Positions 1 through 6,271 of a stretch of 6,986 nt of DNA are shown piece after piece (the first letter of the stretch is position 1; each line of letters opens with the position of its first letter). Source of the DNA: Thermoplasmatota archaeon (lineage in GTDB: Archaea; Thermoplasmatota; Thermoplasmata; RBG-16-68-12; JAGMCJ01); assembly GCA_022848825.1 (NCBI GenBank), contig JAJISH010000377.1, forward strand, positions 1 through 6,986, in the 5' to 3' direction. The notes beneath the pieces were generated by a model. The model saw only the letters and a list, made by a program, of their open reading frames with translations, searched no databases and was not told the DNA's origin. The position numbers and the translations under genes were made by a program.

Positions 1-750
1 ACCATCTCGACCGGCGGAGTGCTCGGGTTCGCGATGGAGTGCAGTCAGAAAGGCATCGTAGAAGAGGATATCGAGTTCGGCAAACCCGAGCAATTGAGGG
101 AGCTGATACGCAAGGTCGCTCACAAGGAGGGAATAGGCGACCTGCTGGCGAACGGAGTACGGAAGGCGTCGGAGGAGCTGGGCAAGGAGGCAGAGCGGAT
201 CGCCGTGCAGGTGAAGGGTCTGGAAATCCCGGCATGGGACCCTCGCGGGAAGCTGGGTCACGGTCTCGCCTACATGACGGCCGACATAGGCGGGTCGCAT
301 CTTCGTGATTTCTACTCGGAGAGGGGGATACCGGATGGGAGCGCCCTTGACGTCGTCGAGAAAGTAATCGACGGACAGAACTTCACTGTGCAACGTGACA
401 ACTACATAATATGCGCCTTTGCGACGGACAAGATGACATCCGACATGAGAATGAGAGCCTACGAGGCCATAACAGGTTCACCGATGACGGCGCAGAGGTT
501 GAGTGAGATCTCGGAGAGAGTGTGGACCATGATCAGGGCGTTCAGCGTTCGGGAAGGCACCACGAGGGCCCAGGACATTCTGCCTCACAGGTTCCTGAGA
601 GATGCTCTGCCAACTGGTGTGGCAAAGGGTTGCACTGCCTTCGTTTCGGACGAGGACATGAATCTCGTTCTGGACAGGTACTATGAGATGAGAGGCTGGG
701 ACAGCAATGGGATTCCCCTCCCGGAGACGTTGGCCAAGCTGGGCATCTGA
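1..750 (+). CDS. Aldehyde:ferredoxin oxidoreductase family tungsten enzyme, C-terminal part (5' end outside window)
   Basis: Frame 1 is open from the first base to a TGA at 748-750, giving 249 residues; AOR proteins are usually about 600, so more than half lies upstream. These enzymes are cytoplasmic and oxidise aldehydes to acids with ferredoxin as acceptor, using a tungsto-bispterin cofactor and a [4Fe-4S] cluster. Visible signatures are the opening TISTGG stretch, a WDPRG motif followed by GHGLAYMTADIGGSHL around codons 79-100, and D133-N-Y-I-I-C138, the place of the second DxxGLC motif, whose Cys is the fourth cluster ligand. The other three cysteines should lie in the missing part. The usual Gly-Leu of DxxGLC is Ile-Ile here. 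The substrate type (AOR, FOR, GOR, WOR) cannot be told from this fragment. No clear terminator follows. The family call is firm. Confidence 0.9.
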   Translation, partial: TISTGGVLGFAMECSQKGIVEEDIEFGKPEQLRELIRKVAHKEGIGDLLANGVRKASEELGKEAERIAVQVKGLEIPAWDPRGKLGHGLAYMTADIGGSHLRDFYSERGIPDGSALDVVEKVIDGQNFTVQRDNYIICAFATDKMTSDMRMRAYEAITGSPMTAQRLSEISERVWTMIRAFSVREGTTRAQDILPHRFLRDALPTGVAKGCTAFVSDEDMNLVLDRYYEMRGWDSNGIPLPETLAKLGI

Positions 751-799
751 GCGACCACTTCGCAAGACCTATCACTGCCGAGACCAGAGGAGTTGCCAT

Positions 800-854
800 C
801 CGAAGCAGGCTGGATCGAGATTCCAGATTGGACCAGGATCGTCCCAAGCTTCGG
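800..854. other. Possible three-way-junction RNA fold or inverted-repeat element in the AOR-mazG gap
   Basis: The 152-bp gap between AOR and the mazG-like gene holds no convincing ORF. Within it, 800-806 (CCGAAGC) is perfectly complementary to 848-854 (GCTTCGG). Inside that stem, 810-814 pairs with 822-826 (CTGGA/TCCAG, 7-nt loop). Bases 828-833 pair with 841-842 and 844-847 (TTGGAC/GTC-CAA, one bulged C at 843, 7-nt loop). The second inner hairpin abuts the outer stem with no linker. It lies about 20 bp upstream of the mazG TATA-like box. It could be an AOR 3'UTR fold, a small RNA or chance pairing; random DNA of this composition often folds well. There is no direct sign of transcription. 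Confidence 0.2.
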
Positions 855-867
855 GGCCATAGTCCTC

Positions 868-881
868 AAAAAGAGTTAATA
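868..881 (+). promoter_or_regulatory. TATA-like box for the mazG-like gene
   Basis: An A-rich run (868-872) leads into GTTAATA at 875-881, centred about 25 nt upstream of the ATG at 903. That is the usual archaeal spacing between TATA box and transcription start, so the mRNA would be leaderless. No Shine-Dalgarno sequence precedes the ATG, which agrees. The box also argues against an in-frame ATG at 828, which lies upstream of it. Confidence 0.55.
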
Positions 882-902
882 GACTCGTTCCGATTCAGCT
901 TC

Positions 903-1250
903 ATGCTGGACGGCACAACGACGGTGGAATCGCTCAAGAGCAGAGTCGCCGAGTTCATTGCCAGGAGGGAATGGCAGAAGTATCACAACCCGAAGGACCT
1001 GGCGATTTCCCTGTCCTTGGAATCTGCGGAGCTTCTCGAGATCTTCCAGTGGAAGGACGAGCAGGAAGTAGACAGGGAGATGTCGGAGCTCAGAGGGCGT
1101 ATCGAGGAGGAACTCGCTGATATCGCGATCTACGTGCTCAGCTTCTGCATTGCCCTGGACATCGACCTTTCAAGGGTTATCGCAGACAAGGTCAAGAGGA
1201 ACGAGGAGAAGTACCCGGCCGACGTGTACAGGGGCAAGGCTACCCTGTGA
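903..1250 (+). CDS. MazG-like / dCTPase-type nucleotide pyrophosphohydrolase
   Basis: This 115-residue all-alpha protein belongs to the MazG-like group that includes RS21-C6/DCTPP1. Such enzymes hydrolyse NTPs or dNTPs, often non-canonical ones, to the monophosphate and pyrophosphate in the cytoplasm. The metal-binding signature is present: E40-S-A-E43 in the first helix pair and E70-L-A-D73 in the next, fitting the ExxE...ExxD pattern with 26 residues between. Around these are REWQKYHNPKDLA (22-34), FQWK (48-51) and a closing NEEKYP (100-105), all typical. Its length suits a single-domain member. The start at 903 was chosen because the TATA-like box sits 25 nt upstream and the N-terminus then matches the family; the frame stays open upstream to 828. 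It is convergent with the exonuclease gene, 49 bp apart. The exact nucleotide substrate cannot be read from sequence. Confidence 0.9.
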   Translation: MLDGTTTVESLKSRVAEFIARREWQKYHNPKDLAISLSLESAELLEIFQWKDEQEVDREMSELRGRIEEELADIAIYVLSFCIALDIDLSRVIADKVKRNEEKYPADVYRGKATL

Positions 1251-1299
1251 TCATCCGCGAGGGGTCTCTGACGGTGGCATGCTCCGTTCTCGAGGTCCT

Positions 1300-2067
1300 T
1301 CACAGGAAGCATGATCTTCTCAGAGTGGAGTAGGCGATCCTCATGAGCGCCTCCAGATTGACTATATCCTCCCTGTTGTAGGCGACGAGCAGGTCCAGGG
1401 ATTCCTGCTTGCCTGCCTCGTACTCCTTCCACAACCGCACGGCATCGAATCCGTCCAGACCCTGCGTCTCCTCGGCTCGGCTGATGCCCACGGTCCGTTC
1501 GATGGCCTTCAGCCCGCCCTTCAGACCTACTCGGTACAGAGGGAAACGGAGGTCGATGTGAATCTGGTTCAAGCCTATTCCTGAGAACTCCTCTTCAATG
1601 AACCGGAGGTCGAAGCCCGCACCGTTGTAGGTGACCAGCAACTTGTACTTCTGGATCTCTTTCCGGAAGTCACGCAGATTGATGCCGCGAACGAAAGTGT
1701 GGACATCATTTCCGTCGTAGAGACCGATGACTGTGATGTCATCATGATAGGGAGACAGGCCTGTCGTCTCTATGTCCAAGTAAGCGATGGAGTCACGGAA
1801 TTCCGGAAAGGCCCGCCACAGCTCCCTCCTGGGGAGCTTATCGCGGAAGAACGTCTGGTTCTTGCGGTCGAGCTGGTCCAGGGACCTTGATATCTCGTCC
1901 ACGACGACTTCCGTTTGCCGCGGGCCCAGGGGGAGATGGGATGTCCGCCTCAGACACTGGTTCCAGGTTCTGATTCCGGACTCCCATATCCGCTTCTCCG
2001 TCTGGTATCCGATGCCGGGAATGTGAAGAAAGGTGTTCTTGAGCGTTCGATTCCCCCGCCCGAACAT
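1300..2067 (-). CDS. YprB-like RNase H-fold (DEDDy) exonuclease with N-terminal hairpin motif
   Basis: Translated from the ATG at 2067-2065 this is a 255-residue protein of the YprB/predicted exonuclease group. Acidic residues of a DEDD 3'-5' exonuclease are in order: D98 and E100 in YLDIETTG (Exo I), D153 in VTYNGAGFDLRF (Exo II), and Y230-N-R-E-D234 (Exo III, Tyr form). These should bind two metal ions that cut DNA or RNA phosphodiester bonds. The N-terminal 40 residues include FLHIPGIGYQTEKRIW, which resembles a helix-hairpin-helix nucleic-acid-binding turn; that is inference. The frame continues upstream to 2142, but those 25 codons would overlap the promoter and first codon of the divergent gene, so 2067 is preferred. 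A GGAG lies only 2 nt before this ATG, too close to be a convincing ribosome site. It is a different superfamily from the divergent neighbour. Substrate is unknown. Confidence 0.85.
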   Translation of the reverse strand: MFGRGNRTLKNTFLHIPGIGYQTEKRIWESGIRTWNQCLRRTSHLPLGPRQTEVVVDEISRSLDQLDRKNQTFFRDKLPRRELWRAFPEFRDSIAYLDIETTGLSPYHDDITVIGLYDGNDVHTFVRGINLRDFRKEIQKYKLLVTYNGAGFDLRFIEEEFSGIGLNQIHIDLRFPLYRVGLKGGLKAIERTVGISRAEETQGLDGFDAVRLWKEYEAGKQESLDLLVAYNREDIVNLEALMRIAYSTLRRSCFL

Positions 2068-2140
2068 CGCTCCAGCATTACTTAATCTCTGCGAACAGAG
2101 CGGACTCCTTTTATCCTTCGAAGCCTTCCTGCAGACCATC
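2068..2140. promoter_or_regulatory. Divergent promoter region between the exonuclease and RNase J-like genes
   Basis: These 73 bp separate two divergent start codons. TTTTAT at 2109-2114 is centred about 29 nt before the ATG at 2141 and fits a leaderless + strand transcript. Read on the minus strand, the same bases give GGATAAAA, about 45 nt before the ATG at 2067, which would leave a leader of about 19 nt. One A/T box may therefore serve both directions, though a second minus-strand candidate, GATTAAG (2087-2081), is closer. A small inverted repeat CTCTG-cgaa-CAGAG (2087-2100) and an 8-bp palindrome CTTCGAAG (2116-2123) flank the box and could bind a regulator. Confidence 0.45.
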
Positions 2141-3475
2141 ATGAAGACGAAGTTGACGTTCTATGGAGGGGTGTCAGAAATCGGAGGGAACAAGATACTG
2201 CTGGAGCAGGGAGGGACGAGGATTTTTCTCGATATGGGGAAGTCCTTCGATTTCGGTGAGAAGTACTTCGTGCAGTACTTGTCCCCTAGGATATCAAGGG
2301 TGGGGCTCAAGGACCACTTCGCTCTCGGCCTTCTCCCTGAGATCCCCGGCCTCTATTCCGAGAAAATGCTCGAACAGACGGACCTCGAGTACGAGGCCCC
2401 TAGATTCCAGGCGGTATTCCTGAGCCACATCCACTTCGACCATTCCTCGCATGTCCATCTCATCGACCCTCAGATCCCTGTGTACCTCGGGGAAGGGACC
2501 AAGGTGATTCTGGACTCATGGGAGGAAACATCCCGAGGTTCCCTGTTCGGGGAACGTGACTTCAGGACCTTCCGGACGGGGGATGCGATAGACATCGATG
2601 GGATTGAGGTCCGGCCCATTCACGTCGACCATTCGGTCCCGGCGGCATACGGGTATGTCATCCACACCGACGCGGGGACGCTCGCCTACACTGGAGACCT
2701 CAGAAGGCACGGTACACACGCGAAGATGACCGACGACTTCCTGGAGGAGGCTCAAGAAGCGGATTTCCTGATCTGCGAAGGCACGAGGGTGGAACCCACG
2801 GAGACGAGGAAGAACTTCACGGAGAGCGAGGTCCTCAGCAACGCCACGAGCGTTGTGAAAAAAGCCCAAGGAAAGCTCGTTGCGACCACATTCTACCCTC
2901 GAGACGTGGACAGGATGAAGACGTTCCACAGGGTCGCGCAAGAGACCGGAAGGAAGTTCGTCATCTCGACGAAGACCGCCAAGCTCCTGATAAGCCTCTC
3001 CAAGGACCCGGGCATCGAGGTCCCAGACGTCTTCAAGGACGAGAACATCCTGATCTACGCACGTCACCTGATAAGTAGATCCAGTTGGGAAAAGGGACTT
3101 ATGGATCACACTGTTGATGCCGAGTTCGTTCACAAGAACCAGAAGGAGCTCATCCTTCAGCTTGACTTCCACTACTTCACGGAGTTCGTGGACATCGACC
3201 CGAGTCCCGGTGGCCACTTCATACACTCCATGAGCGAGCCCTTCGAGGAGGATGACGTTGAGGACGAAGTGAAGCACAAATGGCTTGACCATTTCAAGTT
3301 CAACTTCCATCAGTATCATGCCAGTGGCCACTGCAGCAAGGAGGAGATCTTCGACATCCTGAAAACGATCGATGCGAAGAAGGTCTTCCCAGTGCACACG
3401 GAACATCCGGGGATGTTCAAGAAAGCCGCAAGCGGCGTCATCCCTCCGGAGTTGCGCAAAACGTACGAGCTCTGA
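2141..3475 (+). CDS. RNase J-like metallo-beta-lactamase / beta-CASP nuclease
   Basis: This 444-residue protein has the metal-site motifs of the RNase J/CPSF group, zinc-dependent nucleases that process or degrade RNA in the cytoplasm. The N-terminus carries FYGGVSEIGGNKILLE. Motif 2 is H96-I-H98-F-D100-H101, followed by H161 or H164 in HVDHS, then D186 in YTGDLRRHG. The beta-CASP part shows E213 in ICEGTRV, H397 in ASGHCSKEE, and a last His in PVHTEHP (H419 or H422). The motif set looks complete, so activity is expected. About 40 residues separate the first strands from motif 2. The start at 2141 is supported by the TATA-like box about 29 nt upstream; an ATG at 2033 in the same frame lies inside the divergent gene and is unlikely. 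tgtA follows after 37 bp with its own promoter. Whether it acts as a 5'-3' exonuclease, an endonuclease or on DNA is not shown. Confidence 0.85.
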   Translation: MKTKLTFYGGVSEIGGNKILLEQGGTRIFLDMGKSFDFGEKYFVQYLSPRISRVGLKDHFALGLLPEIPGLYSEKMLEQTDLEYEAPRFQAVFLSHIHFDHSSHVHLIDPQIPVYLGEGTKVILDSWEETSRGSLFGERDFRTFRTGDAIDIDGIEVRPIHVDHSVPAAYGYVIHTDAGTLAYTGDLRRHGTHAKMTDDFLEEAQEADFLICEGTRVEPTETRKNFTESEVLSNATSVVKKAQGKLVATTFYPRDVDRMKTFHRVAQETGRKFVISTKTAKLLISLSKDPGIEVPDVFKDENILIYARHLISRSSWEKGLMDHTVDAEFVHKNQKELILQLDFHYFTEFVDIDPSPGGHFIHSMSEPFEEDDVEDEVKHKWLDHFKFNFHQYHASGHCSKEEIFDILKTIDAKKVFPVHTEHPGMFKKAASGVIPPELRKTYEL

Positions 3476-3482
3476 GGAAAGT

Positions 3483-3489
3483 CTAAAAC
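3483..3489 (+). promoter_or_regulatory. TATA-like box for tgtA
   Basis: CTAAAAC at 3483-3489 lies in the 37-bp gap after the RNase J-like gene and is centred about 27 nt before the tgtA ATG at 3513. The bases just before the ATG (GACCTAG) are no ribosome-binding site. Both facts suggest tgtA can be transcribed alone as a leaderless mRNA, although readthrough from the preceding gene is also possible. Confidence 0.5.
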
Positions 3490-3512
3490 GAACAGCAGCA
3501 TTTCCGACCTAG

Positions 3513-5462
3513 ATGCTGGAGATCAAGAAGCGGGACGGGCTCGGAAGGATCTGTCTGTTGGAGACGGGTCATGGTGAGATAGAGACCCCGGCCCTGGCAC
3601 CCGTCGTGAATCCGAACCGGATGACCATCCCTCCGCGAGAGATGAAGGACAAGTTCGGAGTGTCGCTGATCATCACGAACGCGTACATCATCCGCGGCAG
3701 CCCTGACCTCCGGTCAAGGGCGAAGGAAGAAGGTCTCCATTCTCTCCTGGACTTCGACGGCCCCATCATGACAGATTCCGGCACATTCCAGTCGCATGTG
3801 TACGGGGAAGTGGATGTGGACAACCTCGAGATAGTTCAGTTCCAGCAGAGCATCGGTTCGGACTTCTCGACCATCCTCGACATCTTCTCCGAACCTGACG
3901 AGCCCAGGCCAGACGCCCAGGCGGCGGTCGAGAAGACGCTGCAGAGGGCCAGGGAAGCGAAGGAGTCGCATCCGGACGCCCCTCTCGTCGGCCCGGTTCA
4001 GGGTTCGACGTACCCGGACCTGCGGGAAACGTGTGCGGGGGAGATCAGCTCAATGGGCTTCGCCATACACGCGATTGGCGGGGTCGTTCCTCTCATGGAG
4101 AGCTACAGGTACAGCGACCTCGTCGATGTCGTGATACACAGCAAGATGAGGCTCGACCCGTCGATACCTGTGCACCTCTTCGGAGCTGGCCACCCTATGA
4201 TGTTCTCCCTGGCGGCCGCAATGGGCTGCGATCTTTTCGATTCGTCCTCCTACGCCAAGTTCGCGGCGAAAGGAAGGATGCTTTTCCCAGACGGAACGCG
4301 GAGGATTGATGACCTCGCCTACAACATGTGCTGTTGTCCAGTGTGTTCGAGCATCGACCTGGAGGATCTGAAGCAGAGCCCGCCCAGAGTCGCCGAGCAC
4401 AATCTTCACATCTGCCAAGCGGAGATCCTCAACGTCAAGCAGGCAATCTCTGAGGGGAGCCTGCTGGAGCTGGTCGAGAAGAGATCAAGAGCCCATCCGT
4501 ATCTGTCCGATGCGGTCCGAAGGCTCTACTCACATAGCAGCTTCCTCGAGCGTTATGAGAACACCTCGAAGGAGGGCGGGTTCTTCCTCACAGGAAGATC
4601 GTCCCTCCTCAGACCCGCCGCAAAGCGCCTGCGGGACCGCGTCATGACGAACTACTCGTTCCCCGAATGCGACGCCGTCGTCAGCCTACCAGAAGCTCCG
4701 AGGCCCTTCTTCCGACACTTCTCGAGCCTGATTGACAGAATCACCGAAAGAACGAGGGTTGCCGTCATCGTGAACTCGGTTCTCGGACCTGTCCCAATCG
4801 AGCTCGACGAGGTCTACCCCGTTGCTCAAGCGGTTGTCCCCTCGGTCATCTTGGAGGAGTTAGGTAACCTGAGGGAGGAGTGGATGCAGCGGTTCCTGCT
4901 CTTCCACGACGCCCCGCCATCATACGCAGTGGAGGACGAGGATTCGATGGAGCTGATACCGGCGTCCACGGTCTCGCCATCCTCGATGGACTGGGACAGG
5001 GAGAAGATCCGGCGGGTGGCAGATTACCAGTTCGGCCTGGGGGCCGGGGACGCTCTCACGGACGGAGAGGTTCGGACGGTCAAGTCCAAGAGGACGGACA
5101 AGATTAGGAACGTGTTCCTGAACGATGATCACGTCCTTTCGATGAGGGCCCACGATGGGCAGTTCACACTCAAGCTCGCGGGTGCAGAAATCCTCCACCA
5201 GATGTTCGGCCCGCCGAAAATGCGCGTCATCGTGAACGCGGATGCATCGGAGTTCGTGAGAGAAGGAAGGAATGTCTTCGCGAAGTTCGTTGTGGAATGT
5301 GATGAGGGACTACGCCCGGGCGATGAGGTTCTTGTCGTGGACGAGGAGGATGCGCTCCTCGCGGTGGCAAGAGCGCTGATGAACCGAGAGGAGATGCTGG
5401 CTTTCCAGCGTGGGATCGCATCGAGGGTCAGAGAGGGGCTCTCCGGGACCTCTTCTCAATGA
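3513..5462 (+). CDS. tgtA: Archaeosine tRNA-guanine transglycosylase (ArcTGT) with C-terminal PUA domain
   Basis: The 649-residue product is a full-length archaeal TGT, which swaps guanine-15 in the D-loop of many tRNAs for preQ0, the first tRNA-bound step of archaeosine synthesis. The catalytic TIM barrel covers roughly residues 1-330. It has D88 in MTDSGTFQ, which shapes the base pocket, and D243 in CDLFDSSSYAKF, the expected nucleophile. HLFGAGHP (221-228) is also typical. The zinc site is C273-x-C275-xx-C278 with H296 (in HNL) or H299; C274 makes an unusual Cys triplet. The middle domain spans about 330-570, and a PUA RNA-binding domain about 570-645 (VIVNADASEFVREGRNVF, then RPGDEVLVVDE). 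The length exceeds the roughly 580 residues of the well-studied Pyrococcus enzyme, but the order is the same. The last 35 bp overlap the convergent pcc1 gene. The later step (ArcS, GAT-QueC or QueF-L) is not encoded here. Confidence 0.96.
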   Translation: MLEIKKRDGLGRICLLETGHGEIETPALAPVVNPNRMTIPPREMKDKFGVSLIITNAYIIRGSPDLRSRAKEEGLHSLLDFDGPIMTDSGTFQSHVYGEVDVDNLEIVQFQQSIGSDFSTILDIFSEPDEPRPDAQAAVEKTLQRAREAKESHPDAPLVGPVQGSTYPDLRETCAGEISSMGFAIHAIGGVVPLMESYRYSDLVDVVIHSKMRLDPSIPVHLFGAGHPMMFSLAAAMGCDLFDSSSYAKFAAKGRMLFPDGTRRIDDLAYNMCCCPVCSSIDLEDLKQSPPRVAEHNLHICQAEILNVKQAISEGSLLELVEKRSRAHPYLSDAVRRLYSHSSFLERYENTSKEGGFFLTGRSSLLRPAAKRLRDRVMTNYSFPECDAVVSLPEAPRPFFRHFSSLIDRITERTRVAVIVNSVLGPVPIELDEVYPVAQAVVPSVILEELGNLREEWMQRFLLFHDAPPSYAVEDEDSMELIPASTVSPSSMDWDREKIRRVADYQFGLGAGDALTDGEVRTVKSKRTDKIRNVFLNDDHVLSMRAHDGQFTLKLAGAEILHQMFGPPKMRVIVNADASEFVREGRNVFAKFVVECDEGLRPGDEVLVVDEEDALLAVARALMNREEMLAFQRGIASRVREGLSGTSSQ

Positions 5463-5670
5463 TGTCTTCTGCCACGGTCAGGCAGGACAGGTAATCGTCC
5501 AGTGTATGCAAGAGGCTTGGGATGCTCCCCGCCAACACCTCCGAAACGACCGAGGATCCCTCCAAGTGCGTCTTGACGTAATCCTCATTGTCAGCCTGAA
5601 CGGCGGCAAGAACGCTTTCCGCCTCTTCCTCGCTGTCGTAAGTGAACCGCATCGAGCAGACGACCTTCAC
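5428..5670 (-). CDS. pcc1: KEOPS complex subunit Pcc1
   Basis: A short minus-strand frame gives an 80-residue protein matching Pcc1: RFTYDSEEEAESVLAAV (8-24), a middle strand YVKTHLEGSSVV (31-42), and SLLHTLDDYLSCLTVAEDII (52-71), the helix that ends this fold. Pcc1 is the small dimerising and tRNA-contacting subunit of KEOPS (Kae1, Bud32, Cgi121, Pcc1). That complex transfers threonylcarbamoyl to adenosine 37 of ANN-decoding tRNAs, giving t6A. The start is the GTG at 5670-5668, because TATAAA read on this strand is centred 25 nt upstream. ATG at 5652 is the alternative and would lose six residues. The frame also extends to 5895, but that part is antisense to the nitroreductase and shows no Pcc1 similarity. 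The 3' end overlaps tgtA by 35 bp. No other KEOPS gene is visible. Identification is by pattern, so slightly less certain than tgtA. Confidence 0.8.
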   Translation of the reverse strand: MKVVCSMRFTYDSEEEAESVLAAVQADNEDYVKTHLEGSSVVSEVLAGSIPSLLHTLDDYLSCLTVAEDIIEKRSRRAPL

Positions 5671-5692
5671 ATCGTTGGGAAAGGTCTCTTCG

Positions 5693-5698
5693 TATAAA
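5693..5698 (-). promoter_or_regulatory. TATA box for pcc1
   Basis: The + strand reads TATAAA here; the minus strand reads TTTATA inside GTTTTATACG. Its centre is about 25 nt upstream of the GTG at 5670, giving a leaderless pcc1 mRNA. Read in the + direction the same box would start transcripts near 5720, ahead of the nitroreductase, so it could also work that way. Confidence 0.5.
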
Positions 5699-5721
5699 AC
5701 AGACCGCCGACGCGGACAAAA

Positions 5722-5728
5722 GTTAATT
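5722..5728 (+). promoter_or_regulatory. TATA-like box for the nitroreductase
   Basis: AAAA followed by GTTAATT (5722-5728) is nearly the same as the mazG box (A-rich run, then GTTAATA). It is centred 28 nt before the ATG at 5753. It supports that start over the in-frame ATG at 5732, which would lie only a few bases after the box. Confidence 0.5.
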
Positions 5729-5733
5729 CTCAT

Positions 5734-5749
5734 GGGACGCATTCGTCCC
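5734..5749. promoter_or_regulatory. Perfect inverted repeat in nitroreductase promoter, candidate operator
   Basis: GGGACG (5734-5739), CATT, CGTCCC (5744-5749) is a perfect 6-bp inverted repeat with a 4-nt spacer. It fills the space between the TATA-like box (5722-5728) and the start codon at 5753, where archaeal repressors often block the polymerase. If the mRNA is leaderless it would not be transcribed, so a protein-binding site is likelier than an RNA hairpin. The regulator is unknown. Confidence 0.4.
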
Positions 5750-5752
5750 GCT

Positions 5753-6271
5753 ATGGAGGTCAAGACAGCGATAAGGGAAAGGAGGAGCATCAGGGCTTTC
5801 AAGGCGGACCCGGTTGCGGAGGAGGTTGTCGAGGAACTGGTCCAACTCGCAAACATGGCGCCGTCCGCAGGAAATCTGCAGGCCCGCGAGTTCATCGTGA
5901 TTAGGGACGATAGAACGAGGGAGTCTCTTGCAGCTGCCGCAGGGAATCAGATGTTCATCCGGGAAGCACCCGTGTGCATCGTGGTGTGCGTCAACTATGA
6001 GAGGATCGCTAACTATGGAGCTAGAGGAAGAGAACTCTATGTGTTCCATGATACTGGTGCTGCGATCCAGAATGTGCTTCTCGCGGCGCACGATATGGGC
6101 TTGGGGGCTGTGTGGGTCGGTGCGTTCAACGAAGGCCCGGTGAAGAGGATGCTTAGGCTCCCTAAGCACATACGACCAGTCGCGATCATTCCCGTGGGCC
6201 ACCCCGTCGAACAGCCAAAGATGAGAGTTCGCAGGGACCCGTCCGACATCCTGCGCAAAGAATCGTGGTGA
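5753..6271 (+). CDS. Nitroreductase-family flavoprotein oxidoreductase
   Basis: The 172-residue product is a compact member of the nitroreductase superfamily, FMN-binding cytoplasmic enzymes, usually dimers, that reduce nitro compounds, quinones, flavins or other substrates with NAD(P)H. The N-terminal AIRERRSIRAF (6-16) contains the Arg-Arg-Ser that binds the FMN phosphate. APSAGNLQAREF (36-47) is the next conserved loop, followed by D100-TGAAIQNVLLAAHDMGLGAVWVG and the closing IIPVGHP (145-151). The true substrate cannot be deduced. The start at 5753 gives the family N-terminus and fits the promoter; ATG 5732 would add seven residues (MGRIRPA). Its stop TGA (6269-6271) overlaps the next start by four bases, so the two genes probably share a transcript. 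Divergent from pcc1, 82 bp apart. An inverted repeat in the promoter suggests control by a repressor. Confidence 0.88.
   Translation: MEVKTAIRERRSIRAFKADPVAEEVVEELVQLANMAPSAGNLQAREFIVIRDDRTRESLAAAAGNQMFIREAPVCIVVCVNYERIANYGARGRELYVFHDTGAAIQNVLLAAHDMGLGAVWVGAFNEGPVKRMLRLPKHIRPVAIIPVGHPVEQPKMRVRRDPSDILRKESW

Noticed and set aside
828..902. Start of the mazG-like gene at 828
   Set aside because: The extension crosses the TATA-like box at 875-881 and the family N-terminus begins at 903.
2033..2140. Upstream ATG extension of the RNase J-like gene
   Set aside because: It would overlap the divergent exonuclease start and the TATA-like box, and the added residues do not resemble the family; 2141 fits better.
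2516..3406. Long open frame on the minus strand, 296 codons, opposite the RNase J-like gene
   Set aside because: It is antisense to a gene with complete catalytic motifs, has no recognisable domain, and reflects codon bias of the real gene.
5671..5895. N-terminal extension of Pcc1 to an upstream ATG
   Set aside because: The extra residues are antisense to the nitroreductase and do not look like Pcc1; the TATA box at 5693-5698 points to 5670.
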